16,362 nt of DNA, taken from the NCBI GenBank assembly GCA_900128585.1, contig LT642430.1, positions 1,961-18,322 of the forward strand, written 5' to 3'. Made by a program: the position numbers and the translations under genes. This stretch comes from Stramenopiles sp. TOSAG23-3 (taxonomy: Eukaryota > Sar). Shown one piece after another: positions 6,413 to 14,458 of the stretch (the first letter of the stretch is position 1; every line of letters begins with the position of its first letter). The notes below the pieces were generated by a model that was not told the DNA's origin, searched no databases, and saw nothing but the letters and a program-made list of their open reading frames with translations.

Positions 6413-9400
6413 CTAATTTACTTTTATTGAGCCGACTATTTCCGCGTCCGCTGCGGAAGTACCAACGAAAACATTGTGAACGCTGCCCCTGGAGACGCTC
6501 CATTTGTCGGCGTCCGCATCAAAGAATTCAACGGCCCTGCGAACATTGACATCGATTGCTACGGAGCGCTCTTCCCCTGGCCCTAGCCAAACTTTCAAAA
6601 ATCCCTGCAACTGTTTGGCAGGAAATCTATCTTTCTCCCCAACGTACACTTGCAGTACCTCCGCGCCGCGAAAGTTACCCGTGTTCTTCACAAGCACGGT
6701 GCACGTGCCATTGGCATCGTCGTGCTCAAAGTTCGCCTTTCTGGTTTCAAACGTAGTATAAGAAAGTCCATGCCCAAAGGGGAACAACACCTTGCTCTGG
6801 TGTTCTGGCTTGTCGTAGTACCGGTACCCGACGTCCAGGCCTTCCTCAAACGAGCATACCATTTCGTTGTTTCCGGGAAAGCGGGTGTAGTCGCCCTCTG
6901 TCGTGTACGTGGGGTTTTCTTCGAACCGTGTGGGGACCGTGAACGGCAACTTCCCCGACGGACTAACCACTTTTCCTAGAAGAATTTCTGCCAACGCCCC
7001 TGTCCCCTGCTGTCCACCATACCACGTTTGCATCACCCCGTCCACCTTTTCCAGCCACCCTGCCATCCCAACCGGCGAGCCAGCGTTCAGGCACACGATT
7101 GATTTACGGTTCTCTTCCCTGGACGCAAGCGCAACCGCGTTCAAAAGGTCCACTTGGCCTTTGCCCAACTCCATGCTCAACACGTCGATCATCTCCGTCT
7201 CCTCGGTCGCCTTCCTGCCGAGCACGGCTACGTTGTAGTCGGACTCGGCCGCGGCCACTTTCACGCGTTCCAGAACGGTGTCCGCCATGGTTTCGCTGCA
7301 GTACTTTAGCTCAAACGCAAAGGGGCACGCCTCGTTGACGCCCTGGTACTGGGACTCAAAACCGTAGGAAAACTTCTCCGACACAAAGCCTTCGTGGGCG
7401 GCCCACTCGATCACAACGTCATGGTCGACGGCGTTTTCCAGCTGCACTGTAACTTGTCGAGGTTTGCAGCCGAATGATACTATGTTCCAGCCGACCGTGT
7501 CGGCGTCCAAGAAATCGTCGCTGATTTCCAGAACCACGTTTCCATCGACCGACAGCCTCGATGGCCCGGACGTGGAGAGTGAAAAGGTGTGGTTCGCCAC
7601 CTTCTTCGGCCCTTTCTGGGCCTTCAGGACGGTCGATACCTTTACCCCTGCCTTGTTCCATTTTGCGACCGGAAACACGACGCTGGACATGAACGACCAG
7701 GTGATCAGGCTCAGCGAAGTGCAAAACATTACACCCTTCTCCAGCGTGATGTACCCAAGGCAGCCGTTGTGGTGGCCCATCTCCGCCGCAGAGGCAAACA
7801 CTTCTACCAAGAACGGGTCAAACTTTACCTCCTCGTCCGTCGACGACGCCAGCTCCAAGCCGATGTGCTTGCCCGCTTCAACTCGGACTTCGGCTTGGCA
7901 GTTGTGCTTCTTCAGCTCGTCGCGAAACGCGTCGAGCAGCGCGCAAGGCGTTGGGGGAAGGGTTTCTACGCTCCCCCCCCCCGTCACCGTGTAGTTTGCA
8001 GCGTTCGGCCCGTAAAGGGTCACGATGGTCTTCCCCTCCCCCGGGCCCACGCACTGGATGGGCAAGGCCCCATTCGTATTTTTCAGCAGGACAATGCTGT
8101 CTCTGGCCGCGCGGTACATCGTGTCTAGCTCCTCCTTCGAGGTCATCGCTGGGGCTTCCGCTTCGTGGCTCAGGCTTACGCCCGGGCCAATGCCCCGTAG
8201 CTTCTCCGTCAGCCTTACCAGGCGCAGCACGTGGGTGTCAATGTCCCCCTCGCCAACGACCCCGTCTTTCACGGCCTTGACAAGTTTCTTCCCCCGGATG
8301 TAGGGTGGTCCTGGCATCTCCAAGTCCAGTAAGTTTGCTTTCGCCGATTCGGCCGTGTCGTGCGTTCCGTACCAATCGCTCATGACCACGCCGTCAAAGC
8401 CCCACGACCGCCTCAGCACGTCGTCCAAAAGGTACTTGTTGCTGCACGCGTACGAACCGTTCACTTTGTTGTACCCGGTCATGATGCAGCCGACCTTCCC
8501 CTCTTTGACCACCATTTCAAAGTGCCGAAGGTACAGCTCATGAAGGGGGCGCTTGTCGACGTGGCAGTCCATGGTCATGCGGAAACGTTCGAACTCGTTG
8601 CACGCGTAGTGCTTCGCGCAGGCGGCGATGCCGGGGACCGACTGCGCGCCCTTGACCCACTCTGTACCAAACCGGCCAGCGAGAAACGGGTCCTCCCCAT
8701 AAGCCTCGAAGTTTCTCCCTCCCGTGGGCGTCCTGGTCAGGTTCAAAGTTGGCCCAAGGAGCACGTTCGCCCCTTTCTGTCTCGTATCTTTGGCGATCAG
8801 TTTCCCGATTGCAAATGCCATGTCTGGGTCAAACGTAGCCGCCAAGCACGTCCCGCACGGTGCGCAGACGGAGAATGTCCCGGGTCCGAGCATGAGAATG
8901 TCTGGTATTTGCGTCTGCCCTACCTCAAGGTACCAGGCCCGGGCGTTGGTGTTCGGGTCTTGAAACTTGCTCTTTCCGGAGATCAAGGGCAAGTCCGAAA
9001 ACACCCCGAGCTCCAACAAGGACAGGGGCATGGTGGCCATTCCCCTGGCCCCGGAGGGGCCGTCCGTAAACTTTACAGGGGGCACGCCCAGCCTTGGGCA
9101 GCCCCCCATTGCAAACGTCGATGACCCCCCCATCATGTACACCTTTTCCTCCAACGTCATCTTCTTCACCGTCTCTTCCGCGGTCAACCGCTCCATCCTG
9201 GGGCACGCAAAACACTTGTAGGCCTTCAGCGCGCAAACGTAGAGCAGCACGAACGGGGACGCTGCGAGCCCCCCGAGGGCAGCAGCGAGCGAGCCCACGT
9301 ACATGAACAGCCGTTTTCGCAGCGAACGGGATGCCGGCGCCTTCCTCGTTCTTCGCGGCGGGTTGAGCGCAAAGCATACCTGAAGCGCCAACTGCACCAC

Positions 9401-9436
9401 GGTCTCGCCCGCCACCGTCCCCTCACCCGTGCTCAT
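6413..9436 (-). CDS. GH3-family beta-glucosidase with N-terminal membrane anchor and PA14-like insert
   Basis: This 1007-residue enzyme belongs to glycoside hydrolase family 3, retaining enzymes that remove terminal beta-glucosyl (or related) residues. A hydrophobic segment at about 43-70 after a basic stretch (RSLRKR) predicts a type II anchor. FTDGPSGARG at 123-132, AYGEDPFLAG, KH at 275-276 and VMSDWYGTHD follow, with Asp354 as nucleophile. The second domain has TLYGPNAANYTVTGGGS and RKATEETEMIDV, where Glu748 aligns with the acid/base of PA14-containing fungal enzymes. A PA14-like region spans about 540-690 with SRLSVDGN. PFGHGLSYTTFE at 886-897 leads into a fibronectin III-like C-terminus. 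Five N-glycosylation sequons (232, 326, 481, 615, 909) fit a luminal or extracellular catalytic part. About 50 residues (133-183) are inserted between GARG and GTFSVCAPCG compared with the usual family spacing. The ATG at 9436 is the natural start, with AT repeats 31-43 bases upstream. Confidence 0.95.
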   Translation of the reverse strand: MSTGEGTVAGETVVQLALQVCFALNPPRRTRKAPASRSLRKRLFMYVGSLAAALGGLAASPFVLLYVCALKAYKCFACPRMERLTAEETVKKMTLEEKVYMMGGSSTFAMGGCPRLGVPPVKFTDGPSGARGMATMPLSLLELGVFSDLPLISGKSKFQDPNTNARAWYLEVGQTQIPDILMLGPGTFSVCAPCGTCLAATFDPDMAFAIGKLIAKDTRQKGANVLLGPTLNLTRTPTGGRNFEAYGEDPFLAGRFGTEWVKGAQSVPGIAACAKHYACNEFERFRMTMDCHVDKRPLHELYLRHFEMVVKEGKVGCIMTGYNKVNGSYACSNKYLLDDVLRRSWGFDGVVMSDWYGTHDTAESAKANLLDLEMPGPPYIRGKKLVKAVKDGVVGEGDIDTHVLRLVRLTEKLRGIGPGVSLSHEAEAPAMTSKEELDTMYRAARDSIVLLKNTNGALPIQCVGPGEGKTIVTLYGPNAANYTVTGGGSVETLPPTPCALLDAFRDELKKHNCQAEVRVEAGKHIGLELASSTDEEVKFDPFLVEVFASAAEMGHHNGCLGYITLEKGVMFCTSLSLITWSFMSSVVFPVAKWNKAGVKVSTVLKAQKGPKKVANHTFSLSTSGPSRLSVDGNVVLEISDDFLDADTVGWNIVSFGCKPRQVTVQLENAVDHDVVIEWAAHEGFVSEKFSYGFESQYQGVNEACPFAFELKYCSETMADTVLERVKVAAAESDYNVAVLGRKATEETEMIDVLSMELGKGQVDLLNAVALASREENRKSIVCLNAGSPVGMAGWLEKVDGVMQTWYGGQQGTGALAEILLGKVVSPSGKLPFTVPTRFEENPTYTTEGDYTRFPGNNEMVCSFEEGLDVGYRYYDKPEHQSKVLFPFGHGLSYTTFETRKANFEHDDANGTCTVLVKNTGNFRGAEVLQVYVGEKDRFPAKQLQGFLKVWLGPGEERSVAIDVNVRRAVEFFDADADKWSVSRGSVHNVFVGTSAADAEIVGSIKVN

Positions 9437-9466
9437 CGTTCAAGGCAAGGCAGACGCGCGCCTACA

Positions 9467-9479
9467 ATATATATATATA
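9467..9479 (-). promoter_or_regulatory. TATA-like AT repeat upstream of the GH3 start
   Basis: An alternating AT tract lies 31-43 bases upstream of the GH3 start codon on the minus strand, with a second short one at about 9488-9497. Position and sequence fit a TATA element with a very short 5' leader. Microsatellite origin is equally possible. Confidence 0.35.
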
Positions 9480-9499
9480 ATATACGAATATATATATTG

Positions 9500-9640
9500 T
9501 TTTGCCTCTCAGCAATCGAAACAGTCGGGCAATTTTAAAAGAACAGGCGTTCCAACACGAAGAAGAATACACGATGATCAGAATTATTTAAAAGTTTTAA
9601 ATCAATATCAATGCCAAGCCCATTCATTTTTTTTATCTTC

Positions 9641-9685
<45 letters not shown>

Positions 9686-10185
9686 TTCTTCTATTCTTTT
9701 CTTCCTTTCTTGGTCCTCCTTGGTTGTTTTGGTGTAATAATAATATGTTGATTTGATAGAGAGTGTTTACTCTGTAGTATAATAAAAACGTAGTTATGTC
9801 CTGTTCTTTTTATACTGATTGAATTGTACTTATATAATTCCTATTAGTTATTGTATACTAAGTGTATAATTATATATCAACAACACAGCACACTCCAATA
9901 ATAATATTATATCTTCTTCTTTCTTTTTTGTGCATCTCGTCACTCGTCGTCATGCGTGCGTGTGGGTGCGGTGGGTGTCCTTCCTACTACTTATTCATTA
10001 TCAATTCATGCATGATGATTAATTCTGTAGTTTCAACTGTTGTTTTTAAATATATCTTTTACAACAATTTATTTTATTCATTTCGTTTCATATTTGATTT
10101 TCTCGAACTGCTTTCACCGGGTGGATCTTTTTGTTTTGTTTAACCGTTATTTCTCTTTGTTGTTACTACTAGCACACGCGCCGCC
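9500..10185. other. Divergent spacer between GH3 and Nudix genes, microsatellite-rich
   Basis: Non-coding AT-rich DNA holding the (TTTC)n array at 9640-9683, CTT repeats to about 9692, further AT-rich stretches (9760-9900) and a short G-rich patch (9955-9980). The start at 10186 is preceded by GCGCCGCC, a strong initiation context. I see no coding or RNA gene; open frames here are short and compositionally simple. Confidence 0.7.
9640..9683. repeat. (TTTC)n microsatellite
   Basis: About eleven TTTC units, almost uninterrupted, pass into TTC repeats at 9681-9692. The reverse-complement unit, GAAA, forms the array that ends the window at 16307-16362. Confidence 0.95.
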
Positions 10186-11313
10186 ATGTCAAGCTTGCTT
10201 GCCGTGAACGAAAATAATGCAGCGGCAGGGTCCGCAGAGCCAGAATTGACGCACGCGTTCAGTCTCGCCGTTGTTGAACGATCCAACGGTGGTTCGGAGA
10301 GGGAGTACATTTTGGTGCACGAAAAGGCGAATCGGGGGTGGTGGCTCCCTGGTGGGGGCATCGACGAAGGTGAGACTGCCGAAGAGGCTGCTCTCAGGGA
10401 GTGCGTCGAGGAAGCCGGGGCCAAAATTTCAGTGGACGGGATTCTCCGAGTCGAAACAAACCCCAATCGAATGCGTGTGATTTACAGGGCGCATTTAAAA
10501 GAACCAGGGAGGCCCCTAAAATCCATCCCTGACAAAGAAAGCAAGGGTGCAATTTGGGCGACAGCGAGCCTTGCAGAGGCATTGCAGAGGCGGGAGCTAA
10601 ACATGGAGGACAACTGGCTTCGTGGCAAAGAGCCAAAGTGGTGGTTTCGCTACCTGAGCGACGGCCATAGAGTGGCGCCTTTGGGGTTCTTAAACTCTTC
10701 AAAAATAGGCACCCCCCCAGAAAACCCAAAAAGTAAGTGCGGGTCCCTGATGACCAAGCTGATAAGGGTCGTTGTGCTGAACGACAGTGCCTGTCCAACC
10801 ATGTGCATGTTGACCAAGTTCGAAAGTGAAGGGAAATGGAAAGTGCCGGGGGGGAGCTTTTCAAGTGAATATGAGCGGCGAGGGTACTTTTCACGTGCTA
10901 ATGCGTTTGAATCACGGGCGCGGGAGCTTGTCGGCAAAGATTTTGGACTTGTGGGGATTTTGGGTGTGGATCATTATGTAAAGTGCGGGGCGAACGATAC
11001 GGACAAGCAAACGGCAATGTTACGCGTGTGCTACCTAGCCGCCCCAATAAAGAGCGGAGATAGCAAAGGTGTGTTTGAAAATGAGTACCATTGGAGGCTT
11101 GTGGATGAAATAGTAAAGGGAAAAAATGCTAACATTTGCGAAGACAATTTAGCAGGATTTCCAAGAATGGATCTGAGCCTTTACTTGAAGAGGGCCATCG
11201 AGGGTGAAGTTCAGCCACTGTCTATGGTAGCGATGGAGCATGTAAAGCCGCCTATGCTGAGAAAAAGAAGAAAAGAAGGAGATACACTGAAGAGGGCCCA
11301 GGTTTATGACTAG
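10186..11313 (+). CDS. Two-domain Nudix protein, first domain intact and second degenerate
   Basis: The 375-residue protein has two tandem Nudix folds. The first (about 22-165) carries WWLPGGGIDEGE and a Nudix box matching Gx5Ex7REUxEExGU at 57-79, with Arg71, Glu72, Glu75 and Glu76 all present; it should bind divalent metal and hydrolyse a nucleoside diphosphate linked to another group. The substrate cannot be told. The second (about 188-340) begins LIRVVVLND and has WKVPGGSFSSE at 218-227, but its box reads RELVGKDFG, so both metal-binding glutamates are replaced by Gly250 and Lys251. It is probably inactive and may bind ligand or partner. The C-terminus is basic (LRKRRKEG at 358-365), a possible nuclear localisation signal. 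No signal peptide is present. The ATG at 10186 sits in GCCGCCATG. It is divergent from GH3 and in tandem with DDX52. Confidence 0.9.
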   Translation: MSSLLAVNENNAAAGSAEPELTHAFSLAVVERSNGGSEREYILVHEKANRGWWLPGGGIDEGETAEEAALRECVEEAGAKISVDGILRVETNPNRMRVIYRAHLKEPGRPLKSIPDKESKGAIWATASLAEALQRRELNMEDNWLRGKEPKWWFRYLSDGHRVAPLGFLNSSKIGTPPENPKSKCGSLMTKLIRVVVLNDSACPTMCMLTKFESEGKWKVPGGSFSSEYERRGYFSRANAFESRARELVGKDFGLVGILGVDHYVKCGANDTDKQTAMLRVCYLAAPIKSGDSKGVFENEYHWRLVDEIVKGKNANICEDNLAGFPRMDLSLYLKRAIEGEVQPLSMVAMEHVKPPMLRKRRKEGDTLKRAQVYD

Positions 11314-12197
11314 CTTCTATTTCGTAAATTCTTTTAATAATTACTTATACTCCACATCTTTCTTCCAAAAACACTAATCACGCCTTTCTGGGTACGCAAT
11401 CGGCACCTCGTGGCGTGTTGGAACATCCTCACCCTTACTGCCCCAGACCTGTTCGCACATTTGAAAAAACAAAATATCAATCTTCCCCCAAATCTCTGAT
11501 CATCATATTTTTTATTCTCCAATCATCTCTTTCTTCTTCATAAAAAAAAATATAAAATAATAAATAATAATAAATAAATAATAATATTTAATAAGAAGAG
11601 AGAGGAGGAGGAAGGAGGAAGGAGGAAGGAGGAAGAGATATAATAATAAATAAAAAAATAATAAATAAACAAACAAACAACAACAAATAAAAAAAAGGAC
11701 AACACACACCACCATTTTAAACCAACCACAAATTAATTATTATTATTAATTTAATAATGTCATTGTATTTATATATTATCCCCCAATAATAATATAATAC
11801 TTATTTATTAGAGTTGGAATCTTCTTCTTCTTTTCTTTCTTTCTTTCTTCTCTTCCTTCTTCTCTTAATTTTATTATTTTATTCTTCAGAGGAGTAGTGT
11901 AAATTGTAGTTTATATTGAATATATAGTAATAGCATAGGTATAAATAATTGCGGTAGACGGAGGACGACGACGACGACTTGCGGACTTGCGGCGTCGTGC
12001 CACGGTAGTTAGTGACATAAGAAAGAACAAACGAGTATGCGAACGTTTTGTGTTTGGCGTGTTGTCGTTGTATTATAGCGACAGGAGGATATACCGAAGG
12101 AAGTGTTCATCGTGTGAAAGGAACGGCACAGAGGCTGCGTATTGTATACCGACTGCTGCGCTGATTTTGTCGTGTAGGGTAGTCTCGTGGCGGAGTG
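11314..12197. other. Long AT-rich spacer between Nudix and DDX52 genes
   Basis: No protein gene is supported. It contains a moderately GC-rich patch (11375-11460) of unknown nature, a very AT-rich block, (GGAGGAA)4 at 11607-11634, CTT/TTTC repeats at 11821-11865, and (GAC)5 around 11964-11978 followed by CTTGCGG twice. From about 11960 the base composition becomes mixed, consistent with the regulatory region of the downstream helicase gene. Frames across 11987-12280 look like chance. Confidence 0.6.
11607..11634. repeat. (GGAGGAA)4 purine tandem repeat
   Basis: Four exact 7-base units lie within a longer purine-only tract on the plus strand (about 11594-11638). The strand asymmetry could allow triplex formation, but nothing here shows a function. 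Confidence 0.9.
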
Positions 12198-12205
12198 TAT
12201 ATAAA
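12198..12205 (+). promoter_or_regulatory. TATA box candidate for the DDX52 gene
   Basis: TATATAAA, a consensus TATA box, begins 55 bases before the ATG at 12253. Transcription would be expected to start around 12230, leaving a leader of only about 20 bases. Based on sequence and spacing only. Confidence 0.5.
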
Positions 12206-12252
12206 CACATAACTAGTTGGTATTGCCATTTTTGTCGGAGTCGAGAGAGACG

Positions 12253-14058
12253 ATGGAAGATTCACTGTTCAAAAGCCTGAATTCAGGGACTCGGTTCAAT
12301 AAGAAACGTTTCGGGGACCAGATACAGCTGTTCTCGAACGGGAAGAAGAAGTCCGCAGTAGCAGCCAGCGTCGGGGGTTCCGGGGATAACAGCACCGGGC
12401 CAGCAAGCACGCTTGACTTTTTTGGGAATAGCGAGCTAAAGCCTGCCCCAGCGTCCAAGCAGAAGAGGAAGAGGAAGCAAGGTTCCGAGGGAAACGCCGA
12501 GGGGAGCGACGGGCAGCGGAAGAAAAGGAAGAAATCCAAAAAGTCGAAGAAGGAAAGCAAGGACGAAGCGCGCGATTCGGGAGACGCCGCCGAACCGACC
12601 ATGGAACTATTTCGGGACGGGGGCGTGGCTTGCAGCCATGAGCAGAAAAGCAAGGCGGCGGCCCCGAACGTTGCCAAGCAGCGTGCCGAAGAGATTCGGG
12701 CGTTTCGCCGCCGTTTGAGAATACACGTGAAGGGGAACGCCGTACCGGACCCCTGCGCCAAGTTCGAGGGGATCCCGTTTGCGCGCGGCGCCGAGCACGT
12801 GAGGCACATTGTGCTGCAGAACGTAGAACTGTCCAAGTACAAGGAGCCGACGCCGATCCAGATGCAGGCGATCCCAGCGATGATGCACGGGCGGGACGTT
12901 CTCGCTGTCGCCCCGACGGGTTCGGGAAAGACGGCGTCCTTCCTGCTCCCGATCATCGGCCACACGCTGAAGGCCCCCAAAAGCGTCGGCATCCGCGCCT
13001 TGATACTTACCCCCACCCGGGAGCTGGCGGTCCAGATCCTTCGGGATTTTCACCGGCTCAGCATCGGGAAGAAGTTCCGAGCGACGGTCCTTTCAAAGGC
13101 CAACACCGGCCAGGGCACGTTCGGCGCGAATGGCTCGCAGCGGTTCGACCTGGTGATCGCGACGCCTTTGCGCTTGGTGACAATGCTACGGGAAGAGCAA
13201 ATCTCCTTGGGAGCGCTGAAGTGTCTGGTGATGGACGAGGCCGACAAACTCTTCGAGGAGGGATTTTTGCAGCAAATAGACGAAATCATAGCCGCGTGCA
13301 ACGGTCCCGACGTTCAGCGTGGAATGTTTAGCGCGACCATGCCGGAGGGCATCGAAGAGATGGTCCAGTCAATCCTCCGGGACCCGGTCCGCGTCCAAAT
13401 CGGGCAGCGCGGCGCCGCCACGGAGATGGTCGACCAGAAGCTGCTCTTCGTCGGGCGGGAGGAGGGGAAGCTGCTGGCCATGCGGCAGATCATTCAGGAG
13501 GGCCTGTCGCCGCCGACCATGGTGTTCGTGCAGAGCAAGCAGCGGGCGACGGCCCTGTACCGCGAGCTGGTTTACGATGGCATCAACGTCGACGTCGTGC
13601 ACGCGGACAGGACCAAAGCGCAGCGGGACGATATCGTGAAACGCTTTCGCATGGGGGAAGTATGGGTGCTGATAGCGACGGACTTGATGGCCCGGGGGAT
13701 GGACTTCAAAGGCATCAACTGCGTGATCAACTACGATTTTCCGCAGAGCACGGTCAGCTACGTCCACCGGATCGGGCGCACGGGGCGCGCGGGGCGGAAG
13801 GGGAAAGCGATCACCTTCTTCACCGAGTCGGACATGGAGTACCTTCGGAGCATTGCGAACGTCATGAAAATATCGGGCTGCGACGTCCCGGAGTGGATGT
13901 TGACGATGAAGAAGACCAACAAGAATCGCAAAAAGTATATGAAAAAGTATGCGCCAAAACGGAGTGGGATAGAGACCCAAACGGGGTACGACAAGCAGCG
14001 AATTCACAAGAAGAAGCAGTTCCGCCAACAGCAGCGCCCGAAGAAAGGGGGGCAGTAG
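12253..14058 (+). CDS. DDX52: DEAD-box RNA helicase, DDX52/Rok1 orthologue (ribosome assembly)
   Basis: The frame is open from a TTG at 12217, but the first ATG is at 12253 and gives 601 residues. All helicase motifs are present: APTGSGKT at 220-227, PTRELA at 254-259, DEAD at 328-331, SAT at 360-362 and HRIGRTGR at 505-512. The orthologue call rests on features outside the core: SGTRFNKKRF and LDFFGN near the N-terminus, IHVKGNAVPDP just before the Q-motif region, TPIQMQAIP, QKLLFVGREEGKLLAMR and GINVDVVHADRTKAQRD, all close to the DDX52/Rok1 pattern. These proteins act in the nucleolus on pre-18S rRNA in small-subunit assembly. Lysine-rich clusters at 69-75 and 89-100 and a basic C-terminus fit nucleolar targeting and RNA binding. 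A TATATAAA lies 48 bases upstream and AATAAA 18 bases after the stop. High GC and no introns. Confidence is high. Confidence 0.96.
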   Translation: MEDSLFKSLNSGTRFNKKRFGDQIQLFSNGKKKSAVAASVGGSGDNSTGPASTLDFFGNSELKPAPASKQKRKRKQGSEGNAEGSDGQRKKRKKSKKSKKESKDEARDSGDAAEPTMELFRDGGVACSHEQKSKAAAPNVAKQRAEEIRAFRRRLRIHVKGNAVPDPCAKFEGIPFARGAEHVRHIVLQNVELSKYKEPTPIQMQAIPAMMHGRDVLAVAPTGSGKTASFLLPIIGHTLKAPKSVGIRALILTPTRELAVQILRDFHRLSIGKKFRATVLSKANTGQGTFGANGSQRFDLVIATPLRLVTMLREEQISLGALKCLVMDEADKLFEEGFLQQIDEIIAACNGPDVQRGMFSATMPEGIEEMVQSILRDPVRVQIGQRGAATEMVDQKLLFVGREEGKLLAMRQIIQEGLSPPTMVFVQSKQRATALYRELVYDGINVDVVHADRTKAQRDDIVKRFRMGEVWVLIATDLMARGMDFKGINCVINYDFPQSTVSYVHRIGRTGRAGRKGKAITFFTESDMEYLRSIANVMKISGCDVPEWMLTMKKTNKNRKKYMKKYAPKRSGIETQTGYDKQRIHKKKQFRQQQRPKKGGQ

Positions 14059-14076
14059 GGAGAGGCGCTCTCAACA

Positions 14077-14082
14077 AATAAA
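14077..14082 (+). terminator. AATAAA polyadenylation signal of DDX52
   Basis: Canonical AATAAA begins 19 bases after the TAG stop, followed by a GT-rich stretch (TTAGTGTTGTGTGC), as expected for a cleavage and polyadenylation site. Confidence 0.7.
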
Positions 14083-14089
14083 ATTAGTG

Positions 14090-14458
14090 TTGTGTGCTTT
14101 ATTTCATATGTACGAAAATGTAAAGTTTAGAGTTTTATGGTTACATAAGAAACGGGGGCATCATACCATACCGAACCAACGATACACATCGTAGTGTTCT
14201 TACGCCAAGATTAACATTTTATGAAAAATCAATTTTGACATTTTCGCCGCTTGTATGGTGCATAGGATAATTGTTTGAACACCAAGAACGTGCCCGCCGC
14301 AAGGGGTAAGTTCACTCTGGGCGCATGTTCAAGAGTTCGTAAAGCGTTGCTCTCTGTACCGACCGTCGCTTTGTAGGAAGCGTAAGATTCTTACATGTAT
14401 GTACGCGTAGCTGAACGATTAAAATCTACCATTATGGTGACAGGGCTAGCCCCTGGAG
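14090..14458. other. Convergent 3' spacer, no gene seen
   Basis: About 400 bp separate the stops of DDX52 and the secreted-protein gene. Mixed composition without a sustained frame. I looked for tRNA A and B boxes and snRNA landmarks and found none. A minus-strand AATAAA is present near 14099-14104, but it is far from the secreted gene's stop. Confidence 0.6.

Noticed and set aside
8885-9041. Definite intron in the GH3 gene
   Set aside because: GT and AG dinucleotides exist, but there is no stop or frameshift, no convincing splice context, and no excision restores the exact family spacing; kept as an open question instead.
8360-9124. 254-residue plus-strand ORF opposite GH3
   Set aside because: Antisense shadow of conserved GH3 coding sequence, Arg-, Pro- and Gly-rich, no motif.
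9640-9683. CRISPR-like or regulated repeat array
   Set aside because: It is a simple tetranucleotide microsatellite with no spacers, of the same class as the arrays at 11821-11865 and 16307-16362.
12037-12078. Short upstream ORF in the DDX52 leader (14 codons incl. stop)
   Set aside because: A TATATAAA at 12198-12205 implies transcription begins after it, so it is probably not in the mRNA.
12213-13016. 267-residue minus-strand ORF opposite DDX52
   Set aside because: It is antisense to a strongly conserved helicase frame and rich in Ser, Phe and Leu as expected for a shadow frame; no domain is recognisable.
13369-14028. 219-residue minus-strand ORF opposite the DDX52 C-terminal half
   Set aside because: Shadow frame with His/Arg/Asp/Leu bias produced by the GC-rich sense codons.
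14090-14458. tRNA or snRNA gene in the convergent spacer
   Set aside because: No B box (GTTCGA-type) with acceptor stem, no U6-like or other snRNA landmark found on either strand.
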